From Epilithonimonas lactis (GTDB lineage: Bacteria; Bacteroidota; Bacteroidia; Flavobacteriales; Weeksellaceae), in contig NZ_FOFI01000002.1 of assembly GCF_900110605.1 (NCBI RefSeq), positions 434,001-498,000 on the forward strand: a stretch of DNA of 64,000 bases, written 5' to 3'. Both the position numbers and the translations under genes were made by a program. Each line of letters begins with the position of its first letter. Position 1 is the stretch's first letter. Shown here piece after piece: positions 25,232 through 34,101 of this stretch. The notes under the pieces are model-generated. The model was given only the letters and a program-made list of their open reading frames with translations. It was not told the DNA's origin and searched no databases.

Positions 25232-27406
25232 ATGAAGAAAATAATTGTGAGTGCTGTGGTTTTGGTTTCCACGTTTGCATATGCTCAAGAGAATGATACT
25301 GTAAACAACTCGAAAAACATAGAAGAAGTTATCATCGATGCTTTGGTAAAAAAAGATAGTGACTATTCTAACAAAATGCCTTTAAAAGCTATTGAGGATC
25401 CTCAAGTACTATCATCAATTAGTTACAAAGCTTTAGAGAATCAGCTTTTATATACCATAGATGATGCTTACAGAAATATTACTGGATTACAAAAAATGTG
25501 GAACGCTACCAGCAGAGCTGGTGATGGTGGATCATTTATAATTCTAAGAGGTTTCGTTTCTACCGGTTCTATGAGAAATGGTTTGGTAGCACCTGTAACA
25601 ACAACAGTGGACGCGATCAATCTTGAAAAACTTGAAGTGTTAAAAGGCCCTTCCGGAACTTTGTATGGAAGTAATGTTGCATCTTACGGAGGTTTGGTCA
25701 ATAGAGTTACAAAAAAACCTTATGGTACCTTCGGAGGAAATGTTACCGTTACTGGCGGTGGCTATAACACTTACAGAGCTCAGGCGGATGTAAACGCACC
25801 TTTGACTGCAGATAAAAAACTTCTATTCCGAGTTAATACAGCTTACACAAACTCTGGCACTTTCCAGAAAAGTGATATGAAAAATTCATATTTTGCATTC
25901 ACACCTTCATTGACCTATAACGCTTCTGACAGATTACAGTTTAATGTGGAGTACGAAATGTTCAACAACAGAGCAGTCGGCGAGCAGCTATTCTTTTATC
26001 TATCTCCCGTTGGACTTAATGGCATTGATAATATGAAAGATCTGGAAAAAGCAGGTCTTGATTACAAACAATCTTTCATTGGTGATGATCTGTACACAAC
26101 TGCAAGAGTCAATAACGTCTTTGGACAGATCAATTATAAGATCAATGACAACATCAAGTCATCAACAAATATTAATAACTCTCACAGCTTCTCAAACGGA
26201 TTCGGTCCATATTTCGGACTGGGAATGATGGACAACCAATTGCTCATTCAAAGATATGATCAAGGAACAAAAGACAGTAAAAAATCTTGGTTCCAAGTAC
26301 AGCAGAACTTCAACTTCGATTACACTTTCGGAAATGGAATGAGAAACAGAACTGTTGCAGGTTTTGATTTCTTACAAACTAAGGACAGATCCAGGTTCAT
26401 CTATTTGAATACTGGTGCTTTTGATACGGTTTCTGCTAATGGTGGAGATTATTCTGGATTTAATGGTTCTGCTTTAGGAGCTCTTTATAATAATCCTGCC
26501 AACTTGAGCAATTATGATATTGATTCTGACCTTAATACTTACAGTGGATATGTTTCCAACGTTTTCACACCTGTTTCAGGTCTTAATGTAGTTCTAGGAT
26601 TACGTTATGAAAGTAATGATTCTAAAGGCGGAAAAGTTTGGATAAATGATACTGATCCTTACAATCAATCAGCATGGTCTCCAAAAGCAGGATTGGTTTA
26701 TGAGATTGTAAAAGACAAATTCTCAGTTTTCGGGAATTACCAAAACAGTTTCAAAAGTAATGGATATTACACATTCAATGCTGCAGGAGAAACTGCATTA
26801 TCAGATCCGGAAAGAGCAAATCAGTTCGAAGGAGGTTTTAAAACTAATCTGATCAACGGAAAAATCAATGCTACTGTAAGTTATTATGATATCACTGCTA
26901 AAAATTATCTCGTAACTACAGGATATTTTGGAAACATAGCTATCCAGAATCAAACTGGAGAGATTCGCAGCAAAGGTGTAGAACTTGAAGTTAATGCCTA
27001 TCTTGTTAAAGGATTTTCTTTGATCGGAGGTCTTGCATATAACGATACTGTAGATCAAGCCACCGGAATGAGACCTGCTACATCTGGGTCAAAATGGTTA
27101 GCAAACTTTAACGCAAGTTATCAATTCATTGATGGAAATCTTAAAGGTTTAGGATTTGGCGTTGGAGGAAATTATGCGAGCGACAACAAAATCCTTAATC
27201 AATTTAATCCAACAAGAAACGCACAGGATACTTTTACTTTGAATAGCTTTTTTGTCTTAAATGCTAACGCATATTATGACACTAAGAAATTCAGAATTGG
27301 ATTGAAGGTTGATAACTTTACCAACGAACATTATTGGATCGGATATTCTACTGCAAATCCACAGACTCTTATCAATGCTTTAGGAAGCATCACTTACAAA
27401 TTCTAA
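25232..27406 (+). CDS. TonB-dependent siderophore receptor
   Basis: 724-residue outer-membrane receptor. Signal peptide (ends STFAYAQ), a TonB-box-like stretch (NIEEVIIDAL) at about 30-40, and a plug domain with IILRGF and LEKLEVLKGPSGTLYGSN. The 22-strand barrel ends in aromatic SITYKF. No carboxypeptidase-like N-terminal domain, as in classical siderophore receptors. The next gene encodes a PepSY membrane protein of the kind paired with siderophore receptors. The substrate is probably a ferric siderophore, inferred from the pair and the promoter palindrome. Confidence 0.88.
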   Translation: MKKIIVSAVVLVSTFAYAQENDTVNNSKNIEEVIIDALVKKDSDYSNKMPLKAIEDPQVLSSISYKALENQLLYTIDDAYRNITGLQKMWNATSRAGDGGSFIILRGFVSTGSMRNGLVAPVTTTVDAINLEKLEVLKGPSGTLYGSNVASYGGLVNRVTKKPYGTFGGNVTVTGGGYNTYRAQADVNAPLTADKKLLFRVNTAYTNSGTFQKSDMKNSYFAFTPSLTYNASDRLQFNVEYEMFNNRAVGEQLFFYLSPVGLNGIDNMKDLEKAGLDYKQSFIGDDLYTTARVNNVFGQINYKINDNIKSSTNINNSHSFSNGFGPYFGLGMMDNQLLIQRYDQGTKDSKKSWFQVQQNFNFDYTFGNGMRNRTVAGFDFLQTKDRSRFIYLNTGAFDTVSANGGDYSGFNGSALGALYNNPANLSNYDIDSDLNTYSGYVSNVFTPVSGLNVVLGLRYESNDSKGGKVWINDTDPYNQSAWSPKAGLVYEIVKDKFSVFGNYQNSFKSNGYYTFNAAGETALSDPERANQFEGGFKTNLINGKINATVSYYDITAKNYLVTTGYFGNIAIQNQTGEIRSKGVELEVNAYLVKGFSLIGGLAYNDTVDQATGMRPATSGSKWLANFNASYQFIDGNLKGLGFGVGGNYASDNKILNQFNPTRNAQDTFTLNSFFVLNANAYYDTKKFRIGLKVDNFTNEHYWIGYSTANPQTLINALGSITYKF

Positions 27407-27412
27407 AAAATA

Positions 27413-27445
27413 AAAAAGCTAAGTTTGCAACTTGGCTTTTTAAAC
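27413..27445 (+). terminator. Intra-operon terminator or attenuator
   Basis: 13-bp stem AAAAAGCTAAGTT / AACTTGGCTTTTT (one G-U) with a 3-base loop, ending 9 bases before the next ATG. It should cut transcription between the receptor and PepSY genes, leaving only partial readthrough. Confidence 0.75.
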
Positions 27446-27449
27446 TTTT

Positions 27450-28655
27450 ATGAGGAAAAAACATCATCATAAGAAGAAACCTGGTTTCTTTAAAAAATGG
27501 ACAGCCAAACTACATTTGTGGTTTGGCTTGTCCATTGGTACACTCATTTTCATTATCGCGATCACAGGCGCCTTGTATGTTTTCAAAGATGAAGTGGAAA
27601 ATGTGACCAGAAAAGAATACATCTACCACAACGAGCAGAACATCGACCAAAAACAAATCCTGCCAATCCGCGTGATGGAAAAATTGGTCAACGAGCAGAC
27701 CAAAGAAAAGTATCCAATCCACTGGATCAACGTTCCGATCGACAAAAAAATGTCCTATCAATTTTACTGGTACGAGCATCAACCTGATCAATGGAATTAC
27801 TTTGATGAATTTCCGATCTACAAATTAGCTTACGTCAATCCCTACACAGGAAAAGTACTGCAAACGTACGACGAGAAAAACGGTTTCTTTGCCATTGTGA
27901 AATCCATCCACTGGAGTTTTCTTTTGAAACAGGATTGGGGAAGTTATGTTGTCGGGATTCCGGTCATTATTTTCTTAATAATGCTGATCACAGGAATTGT
28001 GCTTTGGTGGCCAAAGAATAAAGCAGCCAGAAAACAACGCTTCAAATTCCAATGGAAAGACACCACACAATGGAAACGAAAGAATTATGACCTTCATAAT
28101 ATCCTCGGCTTCTACTCTTCTATTTTTGCTTTGATCCTCACCATTACAGGTTTGTTCTATGCATTCTTTGTCGTTCAGGCGATGATCTACGTCGTATTTT
28201 CTGGAGGCGAAACAGCTTATCCGGATTTCTCAAAGATCACGACCAAAGCGCCAATAGAGATGAAAAACGACAGAACCTTGGACAAGATCTCTGACAAAGT
28301 GAAGGAGTTGTATCCAACAGCTTACGGATTCAGTTTGGATCTTGGTCATCCGCATATCGACGATCACGAACATCCGAATTTCGAGGTTTATGTGAGACAT
28401 CTATCCTACTCTTATCACAAAAGCAGCAGCTTGATCTTTGATGAGAACTCTGGAGAATTACTGCACACACACGACCCGAAAGACAAGAACTTTGGAGAGA
28501 AAACCGTGGCTGCCAATTATGACATTCACGTTGGTGCGATCTTAGGCTTGCCGACAAAGATCATCGCATTCATTGTCAGTTTAATCATTGCCTCAATGCC
28601 AATCACTGGATTTATGATCTGGTGGGGACGAAGAAAGAAAACACAGATTAAATAA
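27450..28655 (+). CDS. PepSY-associated transmembrane protein (siderophore/iron uptake type)
   Basis: 401 residues with a His/Lys-rich N-terminus (RKKHHHKKK) and about four membrane helices: FGLSIGTLIFIIAITGALYV, one near 170, one near 220, and one at the C-terminus ending in WWGRRKK. The layout is that of PiuB/FpvG-like proteins, which are thought to reduce iron from siderophores in the periplasm. Conserved His residues (for example KLHLWFG and DLHNILGFY) could bind haem. It lies just after the siderophore receptor gene. Confidence 0.85.
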   Translation: MRKKHHHKKKPGFFKKWTAKLHLWFGLSIGTLIFIIAITGALYVFKDEVENVTRKEYIYHNEQNIDQKQILPIRVMEKLVNEQTKEKYPIHWINVPIDKKMSYQFYWYEHQPDQWNYFDEFPIYKLAYVNPYTGKVLQTYDEKNGFFAIVKSIHWSFLLKQDWGSYVVGIPVIIFLIMLITGIVLWWPKNKAARKQRFKFQWKDTTQWKRKNYDLHNILGFYSSIFALILTITGLFYAFFVVQAMIYVVFSGGETAYPDFSKITTKAPIEMKNDRTLDKISDKVKELYPTAYGFSLDLGHPHIDDHEHPNFEVYVRHLSYSYHKSSSLIFDENSGELLHTHDPKDKNFGEKTVAANYDIHVGAILGLPTKIIAFIVSLIIASMPITGFMIWWGRRKKTQIK

Positions 28656-28664
28656 TTGATATTG

Positions 28665-28695
28665 AAACCTGAATTTAATCATTCAGGTTTTATAT
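28665..28695 (+). terminator. Terminator of the PepSY gene
   Basis: 10-bp stem AAACCTGAAT / ATTCAGGTTT followed by a T/A-rich stretch. Confidence 0.65.
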
Positions 28696-28705
28696 TAATT
28701 TTAAT

Positions 28706-28724
28706 TCATACTATTTTAGTATGA
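28706..28724. promoter_or_regulatory. Palindromic operator over the promoter of the second TonB receptor
   Basis: TCATACTATTTTAGTATGA is a perfect 8-3-8 palindrome centred 23 bases before the -7 element. It shares 14 of 19 positions with the core of the palindrome at 25178-25196 (pattern TnATnCTAnTTTAGnATnA), so one regulator may bind both. Confidence 0.6.
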
Positions 28725-28737
28725 TAATAAAATAATT

Positions 28738-28745
28738 TACTTTTG
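28738..28745 (+). promoter_or_regulatory. -7 element of the second TonB receptor gene
   Basis: TACTTTTG matches TAnnTTTG, 20 bases before the ATG at 28766. Confidence 0.55.
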
Positions 28746-28765
28746 CTCTCTATTTTTAATAAACT

Positions 28766-31336
28766 ATGAGCAGCAATCCTATTATCTTGAAAAAGTGGTA
28801 CATCCTCTTTTTCACTTTCACAATCATCCATTCAGTCGCACAGAATTCGATCACCGGAAAAGTTCTGGATAGCATCAACAACAAACCGATCACATCGGTC
28901 AAGATCACTTCGAAGGCCGATAAAAACGTATCCGTCCAAACCGATCAGGATGGTAATTTTACCTTAACTAATATCAATCAATTTCCTTCAGAATTCAAAA
29001 TTCAGAAAAACGGATTCGAGTCGAAGTCTTATTATATTAATGAAAATCCGACCGACACTTTGATCATCAAACTTCTCCCCAATGATTTCGTGATCACGGA
29101 AGTCATCGTTACCGCCAGACGACGAGAAGAAACGGCGCAACAAGTTCCGATTCCCATCAATGTGATCTCTGGAAAAAAAGCGGAAGAAACGGGCGCTTTC
29201 AATGTCAATCGCTTGAAGGAACTGGTGCCATCGGTTCAGTTTTACAGTTCCACACCTAGGAATACAAGTCTCAGCATTCGAGGATTAGGCTCTACTTTCG
29301 GATTGACCAATGATGGTTTGGACCCAGGTGTTGGTTTCTACGTGGATGGTGTTTACTATGCAAGACCAGCAGCCACAACTTTAGATTTTGTTGACATCGA
29401 GAGGATCGAGGTTTTGCGCGGTCCGCAGGGAACTTTATTCGGTAAAAATACAACGGCCGGAACCTTCAATGTCACAACAAAGCAGCCAAGTTTCACAACA
29501 GGTGGAACAGCAGAGATCAGTTTTGGCAATTATGGATTCATCCAGGCAAAAACGTCTGTCACGGGCGCCATCTCGGATAAGTTTGCCAATAGATTCTCAG
29601 CTTCGGGAACACACCGCGATGGTACGATCTATAATTCCAGAGCCAGCCAAGACCTGAATGATATTAATTCTATTGCGATACGAGATCAGCTCTTATACAA
29701 ACCCAATGAAAATTTAAAATTCATCTTGACCGGAGATTATAATCGACTTCGAGCAAATGGCTACGCACAAGTGATCGCCGGCGTTGTGACCACAAAAAGA
29801 GCTGCTTACAGACAATTTGGAAATATCATTTCTGACCTTGGTTATACACTTCCTGCAATCGACCCGTTTAACAGGACTGTCGACACAGACACGCCGTGGA
29901 AAGCGGAACAAGATATGGGCGGACTTTCCCTGAATGCTGAATACACCTTAGGAAAAGGAAAGATCGTCTCGACCTCAGCGTGGCGATTCTGGAATTGGAA
30001 TCCATCCAATGACAGAGATTTTACAGGACTTGCAGCGTTGGCAAAATCCCAGGCGCCGAGCAAACATCAGCAATGGAGTCAGGAAATCCGCTGGTCTGGT
30101 GATTTCAATGAAAAACTGAGCGGCGTGTTCGGTGTTTTTGGAATCTGGCAAAGATTACGGGCAGACAAAAATGGACAGATCGAAGAAGCTGGAAAAGACC
30201 AATGGCGATTTTCCCAAAGTTCTACAAGCTCTTTGTGGCAAACGCCAGGATTGCTAGATGGCTACGGAATCAAATCTTATCCAAGTCTCAACTCTTTTAG
30301 TGGTGCGGTTTTCGGACAGTTGGATTGGAGCTTCTCCGAAAAACTTAGTTTACTGCCGGGAATCCGCGTCAATTATGATAAAAAGGAAATCGATTTCAAA
30401 AGATTTATTTATGGCGGTCTGGAAACCAGTGACCCAGCTTTGATCGCGCTCAAAAATTCCGTTTACAGCAATCAGGAATTCAATGCGTCGATAGATGACA
30501 CCAACTTTTCCGGACAATTGACTTTAGCCTTCAAACCAACCAAAAACTACAACCTATTCGGGACATTTTCCACAGGCTTCAAACCAGTCGGACTGAATCT
30601 TGGTGGACTTCCAACAGATTCTAATGGCAATGCATTGACGGAATTGGCCGTCGTGAAACCAGAAAGGATCCTTCATTACGAATTAGGTTTGAAATCTCAA
30701 CCTTTCAAAAATTTCATCTTCAATCTAACCCTCTACAATTCATCTATTAAGGATTATCAAGTTCAAGTTCAGGCAGCTGACCTTTCCATCAACAGAGGTT
30801 ATCTGGCGAATGCAGAAAAAGTACGAGTTCGCGGCATCGAGACCGATCTTTCTTACAGCTTCAGCAATTTGTATTTCTATTCCAATCTGGCTTACACAGA
30901 GGCGATTTATAAAAAATTTAACAATGCGCCGCCAGCTTTGGAGAATACAGGTGGACCTACTTTCGTTGATATTTCGGGTGGTGTTTTGCCAGGCGTTTCC
31001 AAATGGGCAGGTTCTACGGGTGGAGAAATTAATTTTGCAGGAAAATTCCTCAATTATAATGGCGATTATTTCTTCGCTTTGGATAGCTATTACCGTACAA
31101 CGTTCTCATCCAGCCCTACACCATCTCAGTTTTTGAATGTTCCCGGTTATGCCCTTTTCAATTCGAGATTTGGATTCCGAGTGCGACAAGGTGTCACGAC
31201 CTATCTTTGGGTAAGGAATATTTTCAACCGCGATTATTTTGAGCAATTGCTTCCCGGTGCTGGAAATGCGGGACATTATGCCGCGGTTTTGGGCGACCCA
31301 AGAACTTATGGCGTTACGATAAAATATAACTTCTAA
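28766..31336 (+). CDS. TonB-dependent receptor with carboxypeptidase-like domain
   Basis: 856 residues. A signal peptide (to about HSVAQ) is followed by a carboxypeptidase-regulatory-like beta domain (SITGKVLDSINNKPITSVK, about 29-110), a TonB-box-like EVIVTARRREE, and a plug with SIRGLGSTFG and IEVLRGPQGTLFGKNTTAG. The barrel ends VTIKYNF. The plug is close to the FecA/iron-complex group. Its promoter palindrome resembles that of the receptor at 25.2 kb, suggesting joint control and possibly another iron chelate as substrate. Confidence 0.88.
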   Translation: MSSNPIILKKWYILFFTFTIIHSVAQNSITGKVLDSINNKPITSVKITSKADKNVSVQTDQDGNFTLTNINQFPSEFKIQKNGFESKSYYINENPTDTLIIKLLPNDFVITEVIVTARRREETAQQVPIPINVISGKKAEETGAFNVNRLKELVPSVQFYSSTPRNTSLSIRGLGSTFGLTNDGLDPGVGFYVDGVYYARPAATTLDFVDIERIEVLRGPQGTLFGKNTTAGTFNVTTKQPSFTTGGTAEISFGNYGFIQAKTSVTGAISDKFANRFSASGTHRDGTIYNSRASQDLNDINSIAIRDQLLYKPNENLKFILTGDYNRLRANGYAQVIAGVVTTKRAAYRQFGNIISDLGYTLPAIDPFNRTVDTDTPWKAEQDMGGLSLNAEYTLGKGKIVSTSAWRFWNWNPSNDRDFTGLAALAKSQAPSKHQQWSQEIRWSGDFNEKLSGVFGVFGIWQRLRADKNGQIEEAGKDQWRFSQSSTSSLWQTPGLLDGYGIKSYPSLNSFSGAVFGQLDWSFSEKLSLLPGIRVNYDKKEIDFKRFIYGGLETSDPALIALKNSVYSNQEFNASIDDTNFSGQLTLAFKPTKNYNLFGTFSTGFKPVGLNLGGLPTDSNGNALTELAVVKPERILHYELGLKSQPFKNFIFNLTLYNSSIKDYQVQVQAADLSINRGYLANAEKVRVRGIETDLSYSFSNLYFYSNLAYTEAIYKKFNNAPPALENTGGPTFVDISGGVLPGVSKWAGSTGGEINFAGKFLNYNGDYFFALDSYYRTTFSSSPTPSQFLNVPGYALFNSRFGFRVRQGVTTYLWVRNIFNRDYFEQLLPGAGNAGHYAAVLGDPRTYGVTIKYNF

Positions 31337-31412
31337 TTTTTAAAATTAACCAAATATTTAATTCATATTAAATTCCTTTTCTCTAAATTTAGGGTCTTAA
31401 AAATTTTGATCG

Positions 31413-32384
31413 ATGTCATTAATTGATTTATCACGACAAATCGCCATAGGTATAGATATTGGCGGAACCAATACCAAATTCGGTTTGGTGAACCACCGCG
31501 GAGAGATTCTCGCAAAAGGACAAATTAAAACTGAGGAGTACAAGCAGGTAGAAGATTTTATCGAGGCCTTGTATGTCAACATCAAACCACTTATCGACAA
31601 AGTTTCCACCAACACGACTTTGGACGGGATCGGCGTTGGCGCACCCAATGCCAATTACTACACAGGAACCATAGAGTTGGCACCAAATCTTCCGTGGAAA
31701 GGTGTCGTTCCGTTTGCTGAATTGATGACAAAGAAATTCGGGGTGCCTTGCAAAATGACAAATGATGCCAATGCTGCTGCACTTGGAGAGATGATGTTCG
31801 GTGCTGCACGAGGAATGAAAGATTTCATCATGATCACTTTGGGAACAGGCGTTGGAAGCGGAATCGTAGCCAGCGGAAGTCTGATCTACGGTCACGATGG
31901 ATTTGCCGGAGAACTAGGTCACACCGTGGTGAAGCCTGGTGGAAGAAAGCATTGGAGCACAGGTTCCGAAGGTAGTCTTGAGGCTTACGCATCTGCTACC
32001 GGAATCGCGATCACTGCAAAAAAATTCAGAGCTGAGTTTCCAGATTCTATGTTGAATCAATATCCGGAAGAAACGATCAATTCCAAAACAGTACATGAGT
32101 GTGCTAAAAAAGGAGACCCAACAGCCATTGAAGTTTTCAGATACACAGGACAGAAATTGGGAGAAGCATTAGCAAACTTCGTAATGTTCTCATCACCAGA
32201 AGCAATCCTATTGTTTGGAGGTGTGATCAAAGCTGGCGATTTCCTCTTGAAGCCTGCCAAATTACATATGGAAAGAAACCTGTTGCCAATTTTCCGTTCC
32301 AAGGTGAAATTGGTCTTCAGTGAACTGGACGAGGCGGATGCTGCCATTCTTGGCGCAAGTGCTTTGGTCTGGGAAAATAAATAA
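31413..32384 (+). CDS. ROK family protein (putative glucokinase)
   Basis: 323 residues. The phosphate loop is GIDIGGTNTKFG at 12-23. NDANAAALGEMMFGAARG contains the catalytic Asp region; TLGTGVGSGIV is the second phosphate motif. The ELGH His of the ROK zinc site is kept, but the following CxCGxxGC cluster is replaced by GGRKHWSTGSEGSLE, with no cysteine. The fold can probably still bind sugar and ATP. Glucokinase is the default guess in Bacteroidota, though N-acyl-sugar kinases share the fold. Confidence 0.85.
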   Translation: MSLIDLSRQIAIGIDIGGTNTKFGLVNHRGEILAKGQIKTEEYKQVEDFIEALYVNIKPLIDKVSTNTTLDGIGVGAPNANYYTGTIELAPNLPWKGVVPFAELMTKKFGVPCKMTNDANAAALGEMMFGAARGMKDFIMITLGTGVGSGIVASGSLIYGHDGFAGELGHTVVKPGGRKHWSTGSEGSLEAYASATGIAITAKKFRAEFPDSMLNQYPEETINSKTVHECAKKGDPTAIEVFRYTGQKLGEALANFVMFSSPEAILLFGGVIKAGDFLLKPAKLHMERNLLPIFRSKVKLVFSELDEADAAILGASALVWENK

Positions 32385-32398
32385 TTGAGATAGAGAGA

Positions 32399-32467
32399 TC
32401 CTTTGATGTTCGTTTTTAATGGGAATAATATTTGCTATTAAGAACAAGGAAAATCAAAGGATTTTTC
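32399..32467 (+). terminator. Long terminator-like hairpin after the ROK gene
   Basis: ATCCTTTGAT (32399-32408) and ATCAAAGGAT (32452-32461) pair perfectly and are followed by a short T-run. The loop has further partial pairing (TGTTC with GAACA). It ends 11 bases before msrA. Confidence 0.55.
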
Positions 32468-32477
32468 TTGCTCAAAA

Positions 32478-33131
32478 ATGAAACGTTATTTATTAATATT
32501 CTTAAGCTTTTTCCTCGTCAACTGCAATGGACAGGAGAAAAAATCAAAACCTTTAACAAATCAAAAAATGGATAAAAACAATTTGGAATATGCCACTTTG
32601 GCAGGCGGATGTTTTTGGTGTGTGGAGAGTTGTTTCCATATGCTGAAGGGTGTAGAATCTGTAACCTCAGGATATTCTGGCGGACAGAAAGATAATCCTA
32701 CTTATGAGGAAGTATCAACTGGAACGACTGGACATGCAGAAGTTGTACAGATCGCCTATGACCCAAAGATCATTTCCTTCAAACAATTATTGGAAGTGTT
32801 CTGGTTCCTTCACAACCCTACAACGCTGAACAGACAAGGCAATGATATTGGAAGACAATACAGATCCGCCATCTTCTATCATTCTGATAAGCAAAAACAA
32901 GAATCTGAGGAATCTTTGAAAGCATCTGAAGCAAAAGGTGAATGGAACGGAAAATACGTTACAGAGATTGTTCCTTTCAAAAAATTCTGGTCGGCGGAAG
33001 CTTACCACCAAGGTTATTACAACGCCAATCCAAACCAGCCTTACTGTAGTGCTGTTGTTGGACCGAAGATCCAAAAATTCAAAAAACATTTTGGAGAATT
33101 GGGTTGGTTACAAGAAAAAGTGGAGCAATAA
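32478..33131 (+). CDS. msrA: Peptide-methionine (S)-S-oxide reductase, exported lipoprotein form
   Basis: 217 residues. MsrA reduces methionine-S-sulfoxide in oxidised proteins. The catalytic motif GGCFWC has its nucleophile at Cys45. GYSGG, GHAEVVQI and the C-terminal YHQGYYNANPNQPYC segment are all present. An N-terminal lipoprotein signal (FFLVNCNGQ) puts this form in the periplasm or at the outer membrane, where it would repair exported proteins. The stop codon lies in the loop of its own terminator. Confidence 0.95.
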   Translation: MKRYLLIFLSFFLVNCNGQEKKSKPLTNQKMDKNNLEYATLAGGCFWCVESCFHMLKGVESVTSGYSGGQKDNPTYEEVSTGTTGHAEVVQIAYDPKIISFKQLLEVFWFLHNPTTLNRQGNDIGRQYRSAIFYHSDKQKQESEESLKASEAKGEWNGKYVTEIVPFKKFWSAEAYHQGYYNANPNQPYCSAVVGPKIQKFKKHFGELGWLQEKVEQ

Positions 33132-33145
33132 GCTCCACTTTTTTT
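33115..33145 (+). terminator. Terminator overlapping the msrA 3' end
   Basis: 12-bp stem AAAAAGTGGAGC / GCTCCACTTTTT; the loop AATAA contains the msrA TAA stop. Confidence 0.85.
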
Positions 33146-33168
33146 ATTCATTATAATTTACAGATTAT

Positions 33169-34074
33169 TTATTTCCAACCTTGGTTGCGTTTTTCGTCTG
33201 TCCTTTTTTTCCCATTATCGATGTTATAAGCAAAGCCTATTCCCAAAGTTTGTTTCAATTGCGTTTTCTTAATCTGATTGTGGTCGTACAACAAATCTAA
33301 AGTGACGTTGGTCGAGATGTACTTATTGACCTTCAAATTAAGAATTCCACCATAAGAAAGCACCAATCTTTCAGGGTGATCCAGGTAGTTGGAGAAAACG
33401 GAAGCATTATTCTGCAACATAATGTTTTCCATCAATTTCACCTTGTATTGCGCCGTTGCCAGAAATCCAAATTGGAACAACATAGCATCGCCATCATTCT
33501 TCAAACCGTAATTACCCGCGTATTGCAGATCTTTATCTGTCACGAATGTGAATCTTGCGTTGGCAGGTCTCAATGTCATTGTAAAATTATCATTCGGTTT
33601 GTAAGTAAAACCAGCACCAACATTCACATAACCTGGTGACATGAAGTTTGAGATCTTTTCAGCTTCGGGATTGTTTCCATCTTTGTAGCCTGGCGCAAAT
33701 TGAGAGATCAAGCCAGCGCCAACCGAGGCGTACCAATTGCCCGAGATCTTGCGTCCATAATTGGTAGAAAGGTTGATGACATCCTGCGTTTTTCTATTAC
33801 CAACACCTTGCGTATTATTCATTCCATAACCCAGAATGATGATGTTTTCCCAAAGGTCCTTGTCCTTCTCGTAGGTCAGATTGTAATTGACACCGGCTTG
33901 CCAGCCCACATTATTGGCACCACCTGCCACCCAATTGGAAAAGGCAGATTGATTGAGCATCAATGTATTTTGTCCCAGTACAGACCAAGCTTTTACCGTA
34001 TCTTGAACTGGTAGTTCTTGAGCATAGGAATTGAGAGCAAGCAGAATGCCTGCTGCAAAAAGTAGTTTTTTCAT
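33169..34074 (-). CDS. DUF3078 outer-membrane protein
   Basis: 301 residues with a signal peptide (ends LNSYAQ). The DUF3078 hallmark is the opening WSVLGQNTLMLNQSAFSNW, then AGGANNVGWQAGVNYNL. Strands such as MSPGYVNVGAGFTYKPNDN and the AYNI near the end suggest an outer-membrane barrel. Function unknown. It follows a longer paralogue by 27 bases on the same strand, so the pair forms an operon and arose by duplication. Confidence 0.85.
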   Translation of the reverse strand: MKKLLFAAGILLALNSYAQELPVQDTVKAWSVLGQNTLMLNQSAFSNWVAGGANNVGWQAGVNYNLTYEKDKDLWENIIILGYGMNNTQGVGNRKTQDVINLSTNYGRKISGNWYASVGAGLISQFAPGYKDGNNPEAEKISNFMSPGYVNVGAGFTYKPNDNFTMTLRPANARFTFVTDKDLQYAGNYGLKNDGDAMLFQFGFLATAQYKVKLMENIMLQNNASVFSNYLDHPERLVLSYGGILNLKVNKYISTNVTLDLLYDHNQIKKTQLKQTLGIGFAYNIDNGKKRTDEKRNQGWK

Positions 34075-34101
34075 CAGTGTGTATTTATTATAATAATGTT
34101 C

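Noticed and set aside
31383-31392. CTAAATTTAG before the ROK gene as a third copy of the receptor operator
   Set aside because: Only the 10-base core is symmetric; flanks do not extend the palindrome, and it overlaps a likely -7 element (TAAATTTA).
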